Notes: a model not told the origin generated them from the letters alone. 27,139 nt of DNA from JASEGV01 sp947085405 (GCA_947085405.1 CAMTWO010000006.1:1-27139), one strand, 5' to 3'; positions 13,705-23,949 are shown, counted from the stretch's first letter. A program made the numbers and translations.

Positions 13705-14244
13705 ATGGAATTAGAATCTAAAACAATTTATTTCCGCTTGGCACAACCCGCTGACGCACAATTTATTCATTCATTAAGAGTGGATGAAGGTTATAATAAA
13801 TATTTATCGAAAGTTGATGATGATGTCACTAAACAAGAAAAATGGTTGATTGAATATAAGAAAAGGGAAGCGTTGGGGCAAGAATTTTATTATATAATTC
13901 ATCGTAAATCTGATTCTCTTCCAATAGGCACAGTAAGAATTTATGATTTTTTAGGAGACAAGGATTCTTTTTGTTGGGGGAGTTGGATTTTAAATGCGAA
14001 TAAAACAAGGTATGCTGCTTTAGAATGTGCTTTATTAATTTATGATTTTGCGTTTCTTGAATTAGGATTTAAGCGCTGCCATATGGATATAAGAAAACAA
14101 AATTTAAAAGTTATTGAATTTCACAAAAAATTTGGTGTGAAAATTATCGGAGAAACAGAAGCAGATCTCATCGGACATTATTTCCCTGAAGATTATTTGC
14201 GAATAAAAGATGATATAAGGAAAGTTATCGAGAAAAATAATTAA
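13705..14244 (+). CDS. GNAT-family acyltransferase
   Basis: A 179-residue GNAT protein of the RimJ/RimL/PseH type: FRLAQPADAQFIHSLR at the start, PIGTVRIYDF, ALECALLIYDFAFLELGFKRCHMDIRKQNLKVIEFHKKFG (acyl-CoA binding region and C-terminal helix). In sugar clusters such enzymes N-acetylate amino sugars. Lying directly before the sugar aminotransferase (stop adjacent to its ATG), it probably acylates the 3-amino group, using acetyl-CoA or the product of the KAS III/SDR pair. The donor is an inference. Confidence 0.87.
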   Translation: MELESKTIYFRLAQPADAQFIHSLRVDEGYNKYLSKVDDDVTKQEKWLIEYKKREALGQEFYYIIHRKSDSLPIGTVRIYDFLGDKDSFCWGSWILNANKTRYAALECALLIYDFAFLELGFKRCHMDIRKQNLKVIEFHKKFGVKIIGETEADLIGHYFPEDYLRIKDDIRKVIEKNN

Positions 14245-15342
14245 ATGATTAAGTTTTTAGATTTACAAAAAATAAATGCCCAATATACTGAAGAGCTAAA
14301 ACAGGTTACCTCAGAAGTAATTGATTCTGGTTGGTATCTATTGGGCGAACGCGTAAAACAATTTGAAAGACATTTAGTTGAATTTATTGGAGTTAAACAT
14401 GCAATTGGTGTTGCTAATGGACTAGATGCTTTGCGGTTAATTCTGAAAGCCTACATCGAAATGGGCGTAATGCAGGAAGGGGATGAAATTATTGTCCCTG
14501 CGAATACCTACATTGCCAGTATTCTTGCTATTACGGATAATCGTTTAAAGCCTGTTTTGGTTGAACCAGATATCCATACTTACAATCTTGATATAAGTCT
14601 AATCGAACGACATATTACAGAACGTACACGCGCAATAATGGTCGTTCATTTATATGGACAAATATGTTGGAGCGAACAGTTAGAAACAATTTCAAAAAAA
14701 TATAATCTTAAGATTATAGAAGACAATGCGCAAGCAATTGGAGCGATCTGGAATGGAAAAAGATCAGCATCGCTGGGCGATGCTGCCGGTTTCAGTTTTT
14801 ATCCGGGTAAAAATCTCGGTGCCTTGGGTGACGCAGGAGCTATTTGCACAAATGATGATGGACTAGCATCCATTTGCAAAGCAATTAGCAATTATGGTTC
14901 ATACAAGAAATATGAAAATAATCACAAGGGTTTGAATTCACGGTTGGACGAGATTCAAGCAGCTATACTTTCTGTTAAGTTACCATTTTTAGATGGAGAG
15001 AACCAACGACGCAGGGAAGCGGCAGAATATTACCGCGATAATATTAAAAATGATAAAATAATTTTACCAAATGTAAAAGAAAGCAATTCACACGTATGGC
15101 ATCTATTCGTGGTGCGAACAAAAAATCGAAATCACTTACAGAAATATTTAAACGATAGCGGAATCCAAACCTTGATACACTATCCCATCCCACCCCATAA
15201 GCAACCAGCTTACAAAGAATGGAACAAGATGAGTTTTCCCATAACCGAACTTATCCACAATGAAATATTAAGCCTTCCAATTAGCCACGTGATGAAAAAA
15301 GAAGAAATAGAGTTTGTTGTTTCAACTCTAAATAATTATTAA
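14245..15342 (+). CDS. fdtB: DegT/DnrJ/EryC1/StrS sugar aminotransferase (FdtB-like)
   Basis: A 365-residue PLP enzyme of fold type I. D160 in EDNAQA contacts the pyridine ring, and K189 in SFYPGKNLGALGDAG is the Schiff-base lysine. LNSRLDEIQAAIL and the C-terminal IHYPIPPHKQPAY are typical of FdtB/QdtB. With FdtA it would give a dTDP-3-amino-3,6-dideoxyhexose (Fuc3N or Qui3N type). RmlA/RmlB for the precursor are not in the window. The ATG directly follows the GNAT stop. Confidence 0.92.
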   Translation: MIKFLDLQKINAQYTEELKQVTSEVIDSGWYLLGERVKQFERHLVEFIGVKHAIGVANGLDALRLILKAYIEMGVMQEGDEIIVPANTYIASILAITDNRLKPVLVEPDIHTYNLDISLIERHITERTRAIMVVHLYGQICWSEQLETISKKYNLKIIEDNAQAIGAIWNGKRSASLGDAAGFSFYPGKNLGALGDAGAICTNDDGLASICKAISNYGSYKKYENNHKGLNSRLDEIQAAILSVKLPFLDGENQRRREAAEYYRDNIKNDKIILPNVKESNSHVWHLFVVRTKNRNHLQKYLNDSGIQTLIHYPIPPHKQPAYKEWNKMSFPITELIHNEILSLPISHVMKKEEIEFVVSTLNNY

Positions 15343-15344
15343 GG

Positions 15345-16655
15345 ATGATTAGAAAATTTTTTGTAAAATTTGAATCTTTCAGGAAAACCGACCTTTTCAA
15401 AACATCTTTTTGGAACGGAATTGCAACTGCGGTCAGAATTTTCACCGGGTTAATCAGCAATAAAATTATAGCTGTCTATCTGGGTCCTGCTGGTATAGCG
15501 ATGCTGGGCCAATTTCAAAATTTTACAACTATTGCAAACTCTGTCGCCGGTTTTGGAATTAATAGTGGAGTTACAAAATATCTTGCCGAATTCAAAACGG
15601 AAGAGAATAAAAGAATTGAAATACTAAGCACAGGTCTTAAAATAACGCTGGGGGCTACATTACTTTCTACGGTCGGGATTTTTGTCTTTGCGAATTATTT
15701 ATCTGTCAATCTTTTGGGTAGCAATGAATATGTATCATTGTTTTACATTTTTGGCGTAACGCTTTTCCTCTTCACTCTTAACGGCTTTCTTATTTCAGTA
15801 TTAAACGGTTATAAAGAATTTAAAAAGATTATATATGTCAATGTGGCGTCTTCAGTAGTAGGATTGGCTATTACGATAATTTTGGTTATTCAATTTGGGA
15901 TTTATGGAGCTTTGCTGGGGACCATACTAAGTACTACACTAATAGCATTTGTAACTATGGGTTTGGTAGGGCGATCATCTTGGTTTAAAAAGCAACATTT
16001 ATTAAATAAATTTTCATCAGACGCATTCAAGAAGCTGTCAAAATTCACTCTCATGGCTTTCACATCGATGTTTGCGGTTACATACATACAGTTGGCAGTA
16101 AGGACTCATATAATCAATTCGCTTTCGATTGAGGAAGCTGGATATTGGCAGGGGATAACGAAAATTAGTAGTATTTATTTAATGTTAATAACGACGACTT
16201 TAGGCTTATATTATCTTCCCAGGTTATCAGAAATTAAAGAAACCTCAGAACTAAGAAAAGAAATTATTAAAGGATACAAATTTCTTCTGCCTATCACATT
16301 ATTTATAGTTACAGGAATATTTATTTTTAGAGGGTTTATCACGAATTTACTTTTTGCACCCAATTTTCAACCGATGGAACAATTATATTTATTCCAATTA
16401 ATTGGAGATGTATTTAAAATATCGAGCTGGTTGATAGCATTTTTAATGATTGCCAAATCAATGACAGTAATTTTTATTATCACTGAAATTGCTTTTGGCT
16501 TAATGTTTTATATTTTGACTCTTTTATTTTTAAATATGTACGGAGTACTCGGTGTGACTTATGCGTATTCGTTGAATTATTTATGTTATCTTCTCGTAAT
16601 GATATTTATATTTCGAGGAATATTATTTCGGAATAGGATAAATGAAAATAACTAA
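15345..16655 (+). CDS. wzx: O-antigen flippase Wzx (MATE/MOP superfamily)
   Basis: A 436-residue integral membrane protein with about 12 hydrophobic segments. The N-terminus SFWNGIATAVRIFTGLISNKIIAVYLGPAGIAMLGQFQNF is typical of WzxE-like flippases. It would move undecaprenyl-linked repeat units across the inner membrane. It lies 2 nt after the aminotransferase and overlaps the next gene by 14 nt. A Wzy-like polymerase occurs downstream, supporting a Wzx/Wzy-dependent pathway. Confidence 0.93.
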   Translation: MIRKFFVKFESFRKTDLFKTSFWNGIATAVRIFTGLISNKIIAVYLGPAGIAMLGQFQNFTTIANSVAGFGINSGVTKYLAEFKTEENKRIEILSTGLKITLGATLLSTVGIFVFANYLSVNLLGSNEYVSLFYIFGVTLFLFTLNGFLISVLNGYKEFKKIIYVNVASSVVGLAITIILVIQFGIYGALLGTILSTTLIAFVTMGLVGRSSWFKKQHLLNKFSSDAFKKLSKFTLMAFTSMFAVTYIQLAVRTHIINSLSIEEAGYWQGITKISSIYLMLITTTLGLYYLPRLSEIKETSELRKEIIKGYKFLLPITLFIVTGIFIFRGFITNLLFAPNFQPMEQLYLFQLIGDVFKISSWLIAFLMIAKSMTVIFIITEIAFGLMFYILTLLFLNMYGVLGVTYAYSLNYLCYLLVMIFIFRGILFRNRINENN

Positions 16656-18159
16656 AAATAATATCATTGAGGACTATCAATATTTCAAAGAGCAAGCTTC
16701 AAAAAGCTTTAGTAATAAAGAATTTGATAAATCTATAATATTTTTAGAATTATCTGCAAAAATTGGGTATAAATTTAATTTTATATATACGGATGATGAA
16801 ATAGAAAACCTAATCGATAACATAGGTAAAAATATTTTGGATGATGAGATAGTTATCGAAAGAAAACATAATAAAATTGTCTTTTTCGATTCATTTTCAA
16901 ATGATAATAGGGCTTTAACTCAACAATATATTCGTGCTCTTATTAATGCTAATTATGAATTGTTGTATATAACATCAAAAGAGAAGATAGGAAATGATAT
17001 TTATGAAGAATTAAAAAAATATCAAAAAGCTGAAGTATTAATTATACGTGGGAATTCTTTGAATGAAAAAATAGTGAGTACTTTGGCGAAAATAGTGAGT
17101 TTTCAACCGAGTAAAGCATTCCTGCTTTTTACCCCGTGGGATATTATTGGTTTCATTTTATGGTCACAAATTAAAGGTCTCGATCGGTACTTTATTAACT
17201 TAACAGACCATGCATATTGGATAGGAAAAAATACAACCGATTATTTTTTAGAATTTCGAAAATATGGTGCATGGTTATCTGCTAACCACCGCAAGATACC
17301 TATTGAGAAGCTTCTTTTTCAATCTTATTATCCATTAGAGACGAACAAGAAATTTGCTGGATTCCCGATAGATACTAATGATAGAGTAATCGCATTTGCG
17401 GGGTCTAGTTTTAATAAAGTTTATGGAGAAAATTTTACTTTTTTCAATTTAATAAAAGACGTATTAAAAAATAATCCTAAATTAATTTTTTTCTTTGCAG
17501 GTAATGGTAATAGTAAGCCTTTTATTAATTTTATAAAAAAAAATAACTTACAGAATAAACTGATCTATATAGGGAATAGATCTGATATTGATGAGGTTAT
17601 CAAGAGGGTTGACATATATGTTAATACATATCCGATGATGGGTGGGTTGATGAGTAGTTATGCAGCAATCCATAATATACCACTAATCGGATATACTGAT
17701 GAATTATTGTTTGATTTCAATAATACCTACGACCTCCTTGATATTCCGGACAATGGTAGGATTGTCATTACATCAAAAAAAGATTTTCTATCGTTGTTTA
17801 CCACACTAGTAAATGATCCTGAAGAACGACGTAAAAATATCGTGGACACAAAAAATAGTATAATATCAAAAAGTAATTTTGAGCAACTCCTTATCCAGAA
17901 TATTAAATATCAAAAAAGTAGGATTAACATAGATGGATATGAACCTAAAATTGATTTAGAGAAAGTTACAAATTTGTATTATGATATAACTATAAATTAT
18001 TTAAAAGACTATCATCTCCTAATATTTACTACATTGGGGAATAATCTATACAAATGTAAAATTAGTATTGTCGCAAAAACACTTTATTATACTTTACGAG
18101 AAAAGATAAAATATAAAATCTTCAAGATTCTAAATCAGCAATCTCAGTATCTTAAATAA
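16642..18159 (+). CDS. Glycosyltransferase-like protein (GT-B fold)
   Basis: A 505-residue cytosolic protein. The first 60 residues look helical, TPR-like. From about residue 75, KIVFFDSFSNDNRALTQQYIRAL resembles a GT-B N-domain. Residues about 250-360 (VIAFAGSSF, LIFFFAGNGN, LIYIGNRSDIDEVIKRVDIYVNTYPMMGGLMSSYAAIHNIPLIGY) look like the nucleotide-sugar-binding C-domain. The acceptor and sugar cannot be told. A tail of about 70 residues extends past the domain. It overlaps wzx by 14 nt. Confidence 0.75.
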   Translation: MKITKNNIIEDYQYFKEQASKSFSNKEFDKSIIFLELSAKIGYKFNFIYTDDEIENLIDNIGKNILDDEIVIERKHNKIVFFDSFSNDNRALTQQYIRALINANYELLYITSKEKIGNDIYEELKKYQKAEVLIIRGNSLNEKIVSTLAKIVSFQPSKAFLLFTPWDIIGFILWSQIKGLDRYFINLTDHAYWIGKNTTDYFLEFRKYGAWLSANHRKIPIEKLLFQSYYPLETNKKFAGFPIDTNDRVIAFAGSSFNKVYGENFTFFNLIKDVLKNNPKLIFFFAGNGNSKPFINFIKKNNLQNKLIYIGNRSDIDEVIKRVDIYVNTYPMMGGLMSSYAAIHNIPLIGYTDELLFDFNNTYDLLDIPDNGRIVITSKKDFLSLFTTLVNDPEERRKNIVDTKNSIISKSNFEQLLIQNIKYQKSRINIDGYEPKIDLEKVTNLYYDITINYLKDYHLLIFTTLGNNLYKCKISIVAKTLYYTLREKIKYKIFKILNQQSQYLK

Positions 18160-18222
18160 AGTGTTCACCAAACTTAAGATGTGCTCGCACATTGCAAAAT
18201 AATAGAATTAAATTCATAATTA

Positions 18223-19461
18223 ATGAAATTAACATCTGAAAATATAGGGAAATTGAATAACAATTGCCTTCTAATAAATGAAGATAATTATGTGTCATTT
18301 TCAATATTTTCAAAAATTAAATTAGCCCTATTGACTTTAATGTTTTGGATTTCAATAAGAGCATGGATATTCTGGACTATCAATGATATCAATCGTTATT
18401 TATGTATTATTTATATATTGTTCTGTTTGTTCTCGTTTAGGAATTCATTTAAATATCTTGGATCCGTCTTTGTCCTATTCACATATTTTATCCTTTTTCG
18501 TAGCGATAATTTTTGGGAATTTTATGGCTTGTTGGCTTTTAAGGTGATCTTTATCTTATTCTTATTAAATGAAAGTAAAGATATTAAAATTAGACTATTT
18601 TCTTATATTGAAACTATATATGCATATATCTTAATTCCAAGTATCGGACTATATATATTACATTACTTTATCACTTTACCAAGCATAACCATTGATAGCA
18701 ATAACCCGTTATTAGCTAGTGGTTATACAAGTTACATCTTTTTTGTCAAGGGTATATACTATGGTATATTTTCGCTTGATACGTTCAGATTTTTATCAAT
18801 ATTTGATGAACCGGGAGTTGTTGGAACATTCTGTTTTATCCTCCTTACAATAAGAAAATATAGATTCACAAATTGGAAACATTATATTATTTTATTCGCA
18901 GGTATAATTTCATTTTCATTTTTCTTTTATCTTGCAACGATTCTCATACTGCCAATATTGTTCAGAATAAAGCTAAAGACTCTTATTCAAATTGCGATTA
19001 TTCTCAGCTTATTAGTATTTTTATTAACATATTTACCATACTTTGATGAAATGATCATTACCCGATTACAAATAGTAGAAGGGGGGTTGGCAGGATTCAA
19101 TCGAACTTCGGAGGGATGGGATTATCATTACTCAGATTATTTACAATCGAGTAACTCAATATTTGGATTAGGTAGTCAATCATATGATAAAGATGCATTT
19201 CCCGGAGTAGCATCCTATCAAACTTTCGTCTATAATTATGGGCTGGTAGGTTTAGCATTAGTTATCATTATATTTGGATTTATATTATCGAGATTTGGAA
19301 CAATGGGGAACATGATAGTTTTAATGTCAATGTTCCTGATGGTATTCTATCAAAGACCCTGGATATTTGATTTTCATATTTTAATTCTTCTATTTACGGG
19401 TGTAATTGTTTTAGAAGAGTTTAGGAAATATGATGAAATATCGAAAAAGGAAAATATTTAA
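18223..19461 (+). CDS. wzy: O-antigen polymerase-like protein (Wzy)
   Basis: A 412-residue membrane protein with about 10-11 hydrophobic segments and a long hydrophilic loop (about 280-320). The motif FRFLSIFDEPGVVGTF resembles the conserved FxEPG region of Wzy/EpsK-type polymerases, and loop residues GLGSQSYD also fit. It would polymerise flipped repeat units in the periplasm. Wzy sequences vary greatly, so assignment rests on topology, the motif and the wzx in the cluster. A 63-nt gap precedes it. Confidence 0.82.
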   Translation: MKLTSENIGKLNNNCLLINEDNYVSFSIFSKIKLALLTLMFWISIRAWIFWTINDINRYLCIIYILFCLFSFRNSFKYLGSVFVLFTYFILFRSDNFWEFYGLLAFKVIFILFLLNESKDIKIRLFSYIETIYAYILIPSIGLYILHYFITLPSITIDSNNPLLASGYTSYIFFVKGIYYGIFSLDTFRFLSIFDEPGVVGTFCFILLTIRKYRFTNWKHYIILFAGIISFSFFFYLATILILPILFRIKLKTLIQIAIILSLLVFLLTYLPYFDEMIITRLQIVEGGLAGFNRTSEGWDYHYSDYLQSSNSIFGLGSQSYDKDAFPGVASYQTFVYNYGLVGLALVIIIFGFILSRFGTMGNMIVLMSMFLMVFYQRPWIFDFHILILLFTGVIVLEEFRKYDEISKKENI

Positions 19462-19469
19462 AGATTATA

Positions 19470-20621
19470 ATGGATAGACAAATAACAACTACAAATGAAA
19501 AACAACGCGTTGCGAGAGTAATTGCATATTATCTTCCGCAGTTTCATCCGATACCGGAAAATGATGAATGGTGGGGCAGAGGATTTACAGAATGGACAAA
19601 TGTGGGTAATGCAAAGCCTTTATTCAAAGGGCATTATCAACCAAGAGTACCGGCAGATTTAGGTTATTATGATTTAAGATTACCTGAAGTAAGAGAAGCT
19701 CAAGCTGAAATGGCAAGAAATGCCGGTATAGAAGGATTCATGTATTGGCATTATTGGTTCGGCAATGGAAAAAAGGTACTTGAAAGAGTTTTCACTGAAG
19801 TATTGCAAAGCGGCAAGCCCGAATTTCCTTTTTGCTTGGGCTGGGCTAATCACTCATGGAATAACCATGATTGGAACCCGACCGAGCAGTGGGCACGACG
19901 AAAAGATATTATTTCTCAAACGTATCCCGGTAAAAAAGATTACGAAAATCATTTTTATTCATTATTAGAAGCCTTTTATGACAAACGATACATCAAGGTA
20001 GCTGGCAGCCCTCTTTTTTTGGTTTTTAGTCTATCTGATTTACCAAATCCAAAAGAGTTTGTCGATATATGGAATAACCTCGCAGTGAAAAATGGGTTAG
20101 ACGGAATCCATTTTGTTGGAAGAGCTGTCTCCACAAAAACATTGGAGTCGCTAAAAGTGGGATTCGACGCGATAAATTCCAACGGTGAGTGGTTAGCGGA
20201 AGAACGTATACGAGGCAGATTAATACGAATTCTGCTGCAACGTATGCGTAGGTATATAGGTGGGTTAACTCTTGATGTTTATCCGTATGGTTCAATTATT
20301 AAACATATTTTTAATGATACAGATAAGCTTGAAAATGTTTATCCAACAATCATTCCGCAATGGGACAGATCTCCTAGGTCCGGTCGAAGAGCTGTTATTT
20401 ATCATGGCAGTACCCCAGAATTATTCAGGAGTCATGTGAACGATGCATTAAAATTGATTGCACATAAAGAATATGAAAAAAGGATTTTATTTTTAAAATC
20501 ATGGAATGAATGGGGTGAAGGAAATTATATGGAACCTGATTTAGTCCATGGACATGGTTATCTGAATGTATTACGTGATGCGTTATTTAAAGATATACCC
20601 CAAAAAGTTAGATCAACGTAA
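19470..20621 (+). CDS. WbsX-like glycan protein (GH99-related domain)
   Basis: A 383-residue protein of the WbsX family: AYYLPQFHPIPENDEWWGRGFTEWTNV, then GIEGFMYWHYWFGNGK, and KSWNEWGEGNYMEPD near the C-terminus. The fold is related to GH99 endomannosidases. Members are common in O-antigen and capsule clusters and have been called glycosyltransferases or hydrolases; the true activity is uncertain. No signal peptide is seen, which argues for a cytosolic role in repeat-unit assembly. It lies 8 nt after wzy. Confidence 0.9.
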   Translation: MDRQITTTNEKQRVARVIAYYLPQFHPIPENDEWWGRGFTEWTNVGNAKPLFKGHYQPRVPADLGYYDLRLPEVREAQAEMARNAGIEGFMYWHYWFGNGKKVLERVFTEVLQSGKPEFPFCLGWANHSWNNHDWNPTEQWARRKDIISQTYPGKKDYENHFYSLLEAFYDKRYIKVAGSPLFLVFSLSDLPNPKEFVDIWNNLAVKNGLDGIHFVGRAVSTKTLESLKVGFDAINSNGEWLAEERIRGRLIRILLQRMRRYIGGLTLDVYPYGSIIKHIFNDTDKLENVYPTIIPQWDRSPRSGRRAVIYHGSTPELFRSHVNDALKLIAHKEYEKRILFLKSWNEWGEGNYMEPDLVHGHGYLNVLRDALFKDIPQKVRST

Positions 20622-20712
20622 TTTAGAGTATTATAAATAATCATGAGCCAATACGAAAAAGAATCTCCTTTTTACTTCAATATGAAATTCTAACAATCTA
20701 CAGAATCAAACT

Positions 20713-21717
20713 ATGATTAGTGATACCGATAAAATAACTGTAATTCCTATATGTTTTTTCTTCAATCATAAAATAGTTGTACCCGCTGGTGTTTGTTTTT
20801 CTTCGTTATTGGATAATGCCAATAGTGGAACATTTTATGATATTTATATTTTCCATCCAGGTGATATTGTTGGAACATATAAAGAAACCCTTACTAGATT
20901 AGAAGAAGTATATAAAAATTGTAAAATGACCTTTTTGGATGTTCGTGATAAATTTAAAAATGGATATATATTACGGGGAATTCCCAATGTGACATATTAT
21001 CGCTTGTTAGTCCCCGAGCTCTTACCTCAATATGATAAAGTAATAGTATCAGACGTAGATATAATATTTAATATCGATTTATCAAATCTATACAATACCG
21101 TCGAATTTGATGGTTGTTATTTAGCAGCAGTAAAGAATGCTATCGTAAAAAATAATTACGTCAGGTCGCTTGGTTGCGATCCTTTAAAATATGTTAACTG
21201 TGGTTTTTTTATTTTTAATTCGTATAAAGTGAGACAGGATAAGATATCTGAGAAATTTAAAGAATTAGTAGGTAATAAATATTTTTACCTCGATCAAGAT
21301 ATTATAAACATTGTTTGTAAAGATAAAATAAAATTTATATCACCAAAATATAATTTATCTCAATCATTTTATCTTAGATATTACAGTGACCCGGATGGAT
21401 TGAGAAAATTATTTACAGATGAAGAAATATTAGAAGGGTTTGAAGCAAGCGTGATACATTATTATAAACAGTTAACAGATGATTCAAAGTCCGGGTTAAT
21501 TCACTATAATGGTGTAAATCCATGGGAAAAATTATGTTGGCGCCATGATATATGGTGGGAATATTATCGTAAGTCTATTTATTATGATCATAAATACTAC
21601 TTTTACCATTACAATACTATTCTTAATCCCACTGCTAAAAATCTTTTGTATGGTTTAATAAAAACTATTATGAAAAAATATTTTGGTAAACTGAAAAGAA
21701 AAATAATAGCTGAATAA
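20713..21717 (+). CDS. Glycosyltransferase family 8
   Basis: A 334-residue GT-A enzyme. The metal-binding DxD is D114-V-D116 in KVIVSDVDIIFNIDL. KYVNCGFFIFN, YLDQDIIN and IHYNGVNPWEK are GT8 signatures (LgtC/RfaJ-like retaining galactosyl- or glucosyltransferases). It would add one hexose to the lipid-linked unit. A 91-nt AT-rich gap precedes it. Confidence 0.92.
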   Translation: MISDTDKITVIPICFFFNHKIVVPAGVCFSSLLDNANSGTFYDIYIFHPGDIVGTYKETLTRLEEVYKNCKMTFLDVRDKFKNGYILRGIPNVTYYRLLVPELLPQYDKVIVSDVDIIFNIDLSNLYNTVEFDGCYLAAVKNAIVKNNYVRSLGCDPLKYVNCGFFIFNSYKVRQDKISEKFKELVGNKYFYLDQDIINIVCKDKIKFISPKYNLSQSFYLRYYSDPDGLRKLFTDEEILEGFEASVIHYYKQLTDDSKSGLIHYNGVNPWEKLCWRHDIWWEYYRKSIYYDHKYYFYHYNTILNPTAKNLLYGLIKTIMKKYFGKLKRKIIAE

Positions 21718-21746
21718 ATTATAAATCCAATAATAATAAAATTATA

Positions 21747-22697
21747 ATGAACATATTAGTAACAGGCGGTGCCGGTTTTATCGGGTCAAATTTAAGCGAA
21801 AAACTATTAAATGAAAAACACAATGTATTTTGTTTAGATAACTTTGATACATTTTACGATCCTTTAATTAAAAGAAAAAATATTGAACAAAGCTTAGTTA
21901 AGAATAATTATGCACTTATCGAAGGCGACATAAGGGATAAACATTTAATGAATAAAATATTTGCTGAAAATGAAATTGAATTAGTAATTCATTTAGCAGC
22001 AAGAGCTGGTGTGCGTCCTTCCATTCTTGAACCGGAATTATACTACGACGTAAACGTTATAGGAACATTAGTATTGTTGGAGGCGATGAAGTCGGCTAAT
22101 GTTACACGGATGATATTCGCTTCTTCCTCTTCGGTGTATGGGAATAATGAAAAAGTACCATTTTCGGAAAGTGATAACGTAGATTTCCCAATTTCACCTT
22201 ATGCTGCTACAAAAAAAGCTTGTGAACTTCTTTGCCATACATATCATAACCTATACGGCTTTGATATTTTTTGTTTAAGATATTTTTCAGTATACGGTCC
22301 ACACCAAAGACCGGAAATGGCGATACATAATTTTGCACGTAAGATAATAGATGGATCACCGATTACAGTTTTCGGTGACGGTACATCAAAACGTGATTAC
22401 ACATTTATCGATGATATTGTAGATGGAACAATTTCTGCAATGAATAACTTAAAAGGATATGAGATTATTAATTTAGGTGAATCAAAAACTTACTCTTTGA
22501 ATACAGTTATAGCATTGTTAGAGAAATCTTTAGGTAAAAAAGCCATTATAAATAAACTACCCGATCAACCTGGTGATGTTAATTTAACAAATGCCGATAT
22601 ATCTAAAGCAAAAAGTTTAATAGGGTATGGACCGAAAACAAATTTAGAAGAAGGAATAAGTAAGTTTGTTAGCTGGCTGGTAAAAGACAGGCAATGA
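21747..22697 (+). CDS. NAD-dependent sugar epimerase, UDP-glucuronate 4-epimerase-like
   Basis: A 316-residue extended SDR: TGGAGFIG (6-13), SSSSVYG (127-132), Y152-x3-K156 (YAATK), RYFSVYGPHQRPEMA. LAARAGVRPSILEP is characteristic of UDP-glucuronate 4-epimerases, which give UDP-galacturonate. A related 4-epimerase (GalE or WbpP type) is possible. It overlaps the next gene by 4 nt (ATGA). Confidence 0.9.
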   Translation: MNILVTGGAGFIGSNLSEKLLNEKHNVFCLDNFDTFYDPLIKRKNIEQSLVKNNYALIEGDIRDKHLMNKIFAENEIELVIHLAARAGVRPSILEPELYYDVNVIGTLVLLEAMKSANVTRMIFASSSSVYGNNEKVPFSESDNVDFPISPYAATKKACELLCHTYHNLYGFDIFCLRYFSVYGPHQRPEMAIHNFARKIIDGSPITVFGDGTSKRDYTFIDDIVDGTISAMNNLKGYEIINLGESKTYSLNTVIALLEKSLGKKAIINKLPDQPGDVNLTNADISKAKSLIGYGPKTNLEEGISKFVSWLVKDRQ

Positions 22698-23947
22698 AAA
22701 TATTAATAATAAATTACAGGTATTTTGTTTCGGGTGGACCTGAAAGGTACATGTTCAATTTGATTGAGTTACTTGAATCAAAGGGACATGAGATTATTCC
22801 TTTTTCAATACGTTATAAAAATAATATAAAAACAGATTATGAGAAATATTTTGCTACTCCGATTACAACAGATGAGCAAGTATATTTTAGGGAGCACACT
22901 TGGAATTTTAAAAATATTATTAAGGCCCTTGAGAGGTCATTCTATTCAAAAGAAGTGTACAAGAAACTTAAGTGTTTGATTGATGATACTCAGCCTGATT
23001 TTGCAATTGTTCTTCATTATTTGCGAAAATTATCACCATCTGTCTTAGATGCTTTAAGCGATCACAGAATTCCGTTTGTTGTCAGATTATCGGACTTTGC
23101 AATGATATGCCCGAATGCTCATTTGTTAAGAGACGGGAGAGTATGTGAATTATGTATTACTGGAAATTTATTTAATAGTGTGAAATTCAAATGTGTTCAA
23201 AATTCGTTCAGCGCCTCAATAGTTAATTATGTAGCTACTGCTTATCATCGAAGGTTAAAAGTTTTCGATAAGATAAAATATTTTGTTGTTCCTAGCGAGT
23301 TTACTATTAATAAAATGGTTGAAGGTGGATGGGATGCGGAAAAGATGGTACATCTTCCAACGCTCGTAAATATTCAAGCAAACAAAAATGTTCCTGCAAA
23401 ATTGAAACAGATTATTTTTGTAGGCAGGCTTGATTATACGAAAGGAGTACATATCTTATTAGAAGCGATTAGAATTCTAAAAGCACAAAATATTGATGAT
23501 TTTAAATGTCTAATTGCTGGAAGTGGAGAAATAAAATATTGTGAACAGTTAAACTTATTTGTAAAAGCACATGATTTATCAAATGTTTTATTTCTTGGTA
23601 ACGTTGAGAAGGTACAACTCGATGAACACATAAAATCGTCTATGTTTTCGATTGCAGCTTCATTATGGTATGAAAATATACCGAACTCTGTTTTAGAGTC
23701 TATGGCACAAGGAACTCCTGTTCTCGCATCAAGACATGGATCGTATCTGGAATTGGTTAAAGATGGTGAAACAGGTTTACTTTTTGAACCTGGGCATGCT
23801 GATGACTTAAGTGAAAAAATAAAATATCTATTATCTAATCCTGAACTTTGCAGCAAAATGGGTGAGGAGTGTCAAATATTTGTAAAAGATAATAACTCGG
23901 CTGAAAAGCATTGTGATATTTTATTGAACTTATATAACAAATTATAA
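22694..23947 (+). CDS. Glycosyltransferase family 4
   Basis: A 417-residue GT-B enzyme: N-terminal YFVSGGPERYMFNLIELLESKGHE, C-terminal domain with IFVGRLDYTKGVHILLEAI and LIAGSGE, and the EX7E motif in YENIPNSVLESMAQGTPVLAS. An insert with CPNAHLLRDGRVCELC (CX14C plus two further cysteines downstream) could bind metal. It transfers a sugar from a nucleotide donor with retention; the sugar is not identifiable. It starts within the stop of the epimerase. Confidence 0.92.
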   Translation: MKILIINYRYFVSGGPERYMFNLIELLESKGHEIIPFSIRYKNNIKTDYEKYFATPITTDEQVYFREHTWNFKNIIKALERSFYSKEVYKKLKCLIDDTQPDFAIVLHYLRKLSPSVLDALSDHRIPFVVRLSDFAMICPNAHLLRDGRVCELCITGNLFNSVKFKCVQNSFSASIVNYVATAYHRRLKVFDKIKYFVVPSEFTINKMVEGGWDAEKMVHLPTLVNIQANKNVPAKLKQIIFVGRLDYTKGVHILLEAIRILKAQNIDDFKCLIAGSGEIKYCEQLNLFVKAHDLSNVLFLGNVEKVQLDEHIKSSMFSIAASLWYENIPNSVLESMAQGTPVLASRHGSYLELVKDGETGLLFEPGHADDLSEKIKYLLSNPELCSKMGEECQIFVKDNNSAEKHCDILLNLYNKL

Positions 23948-23949
23948 AA

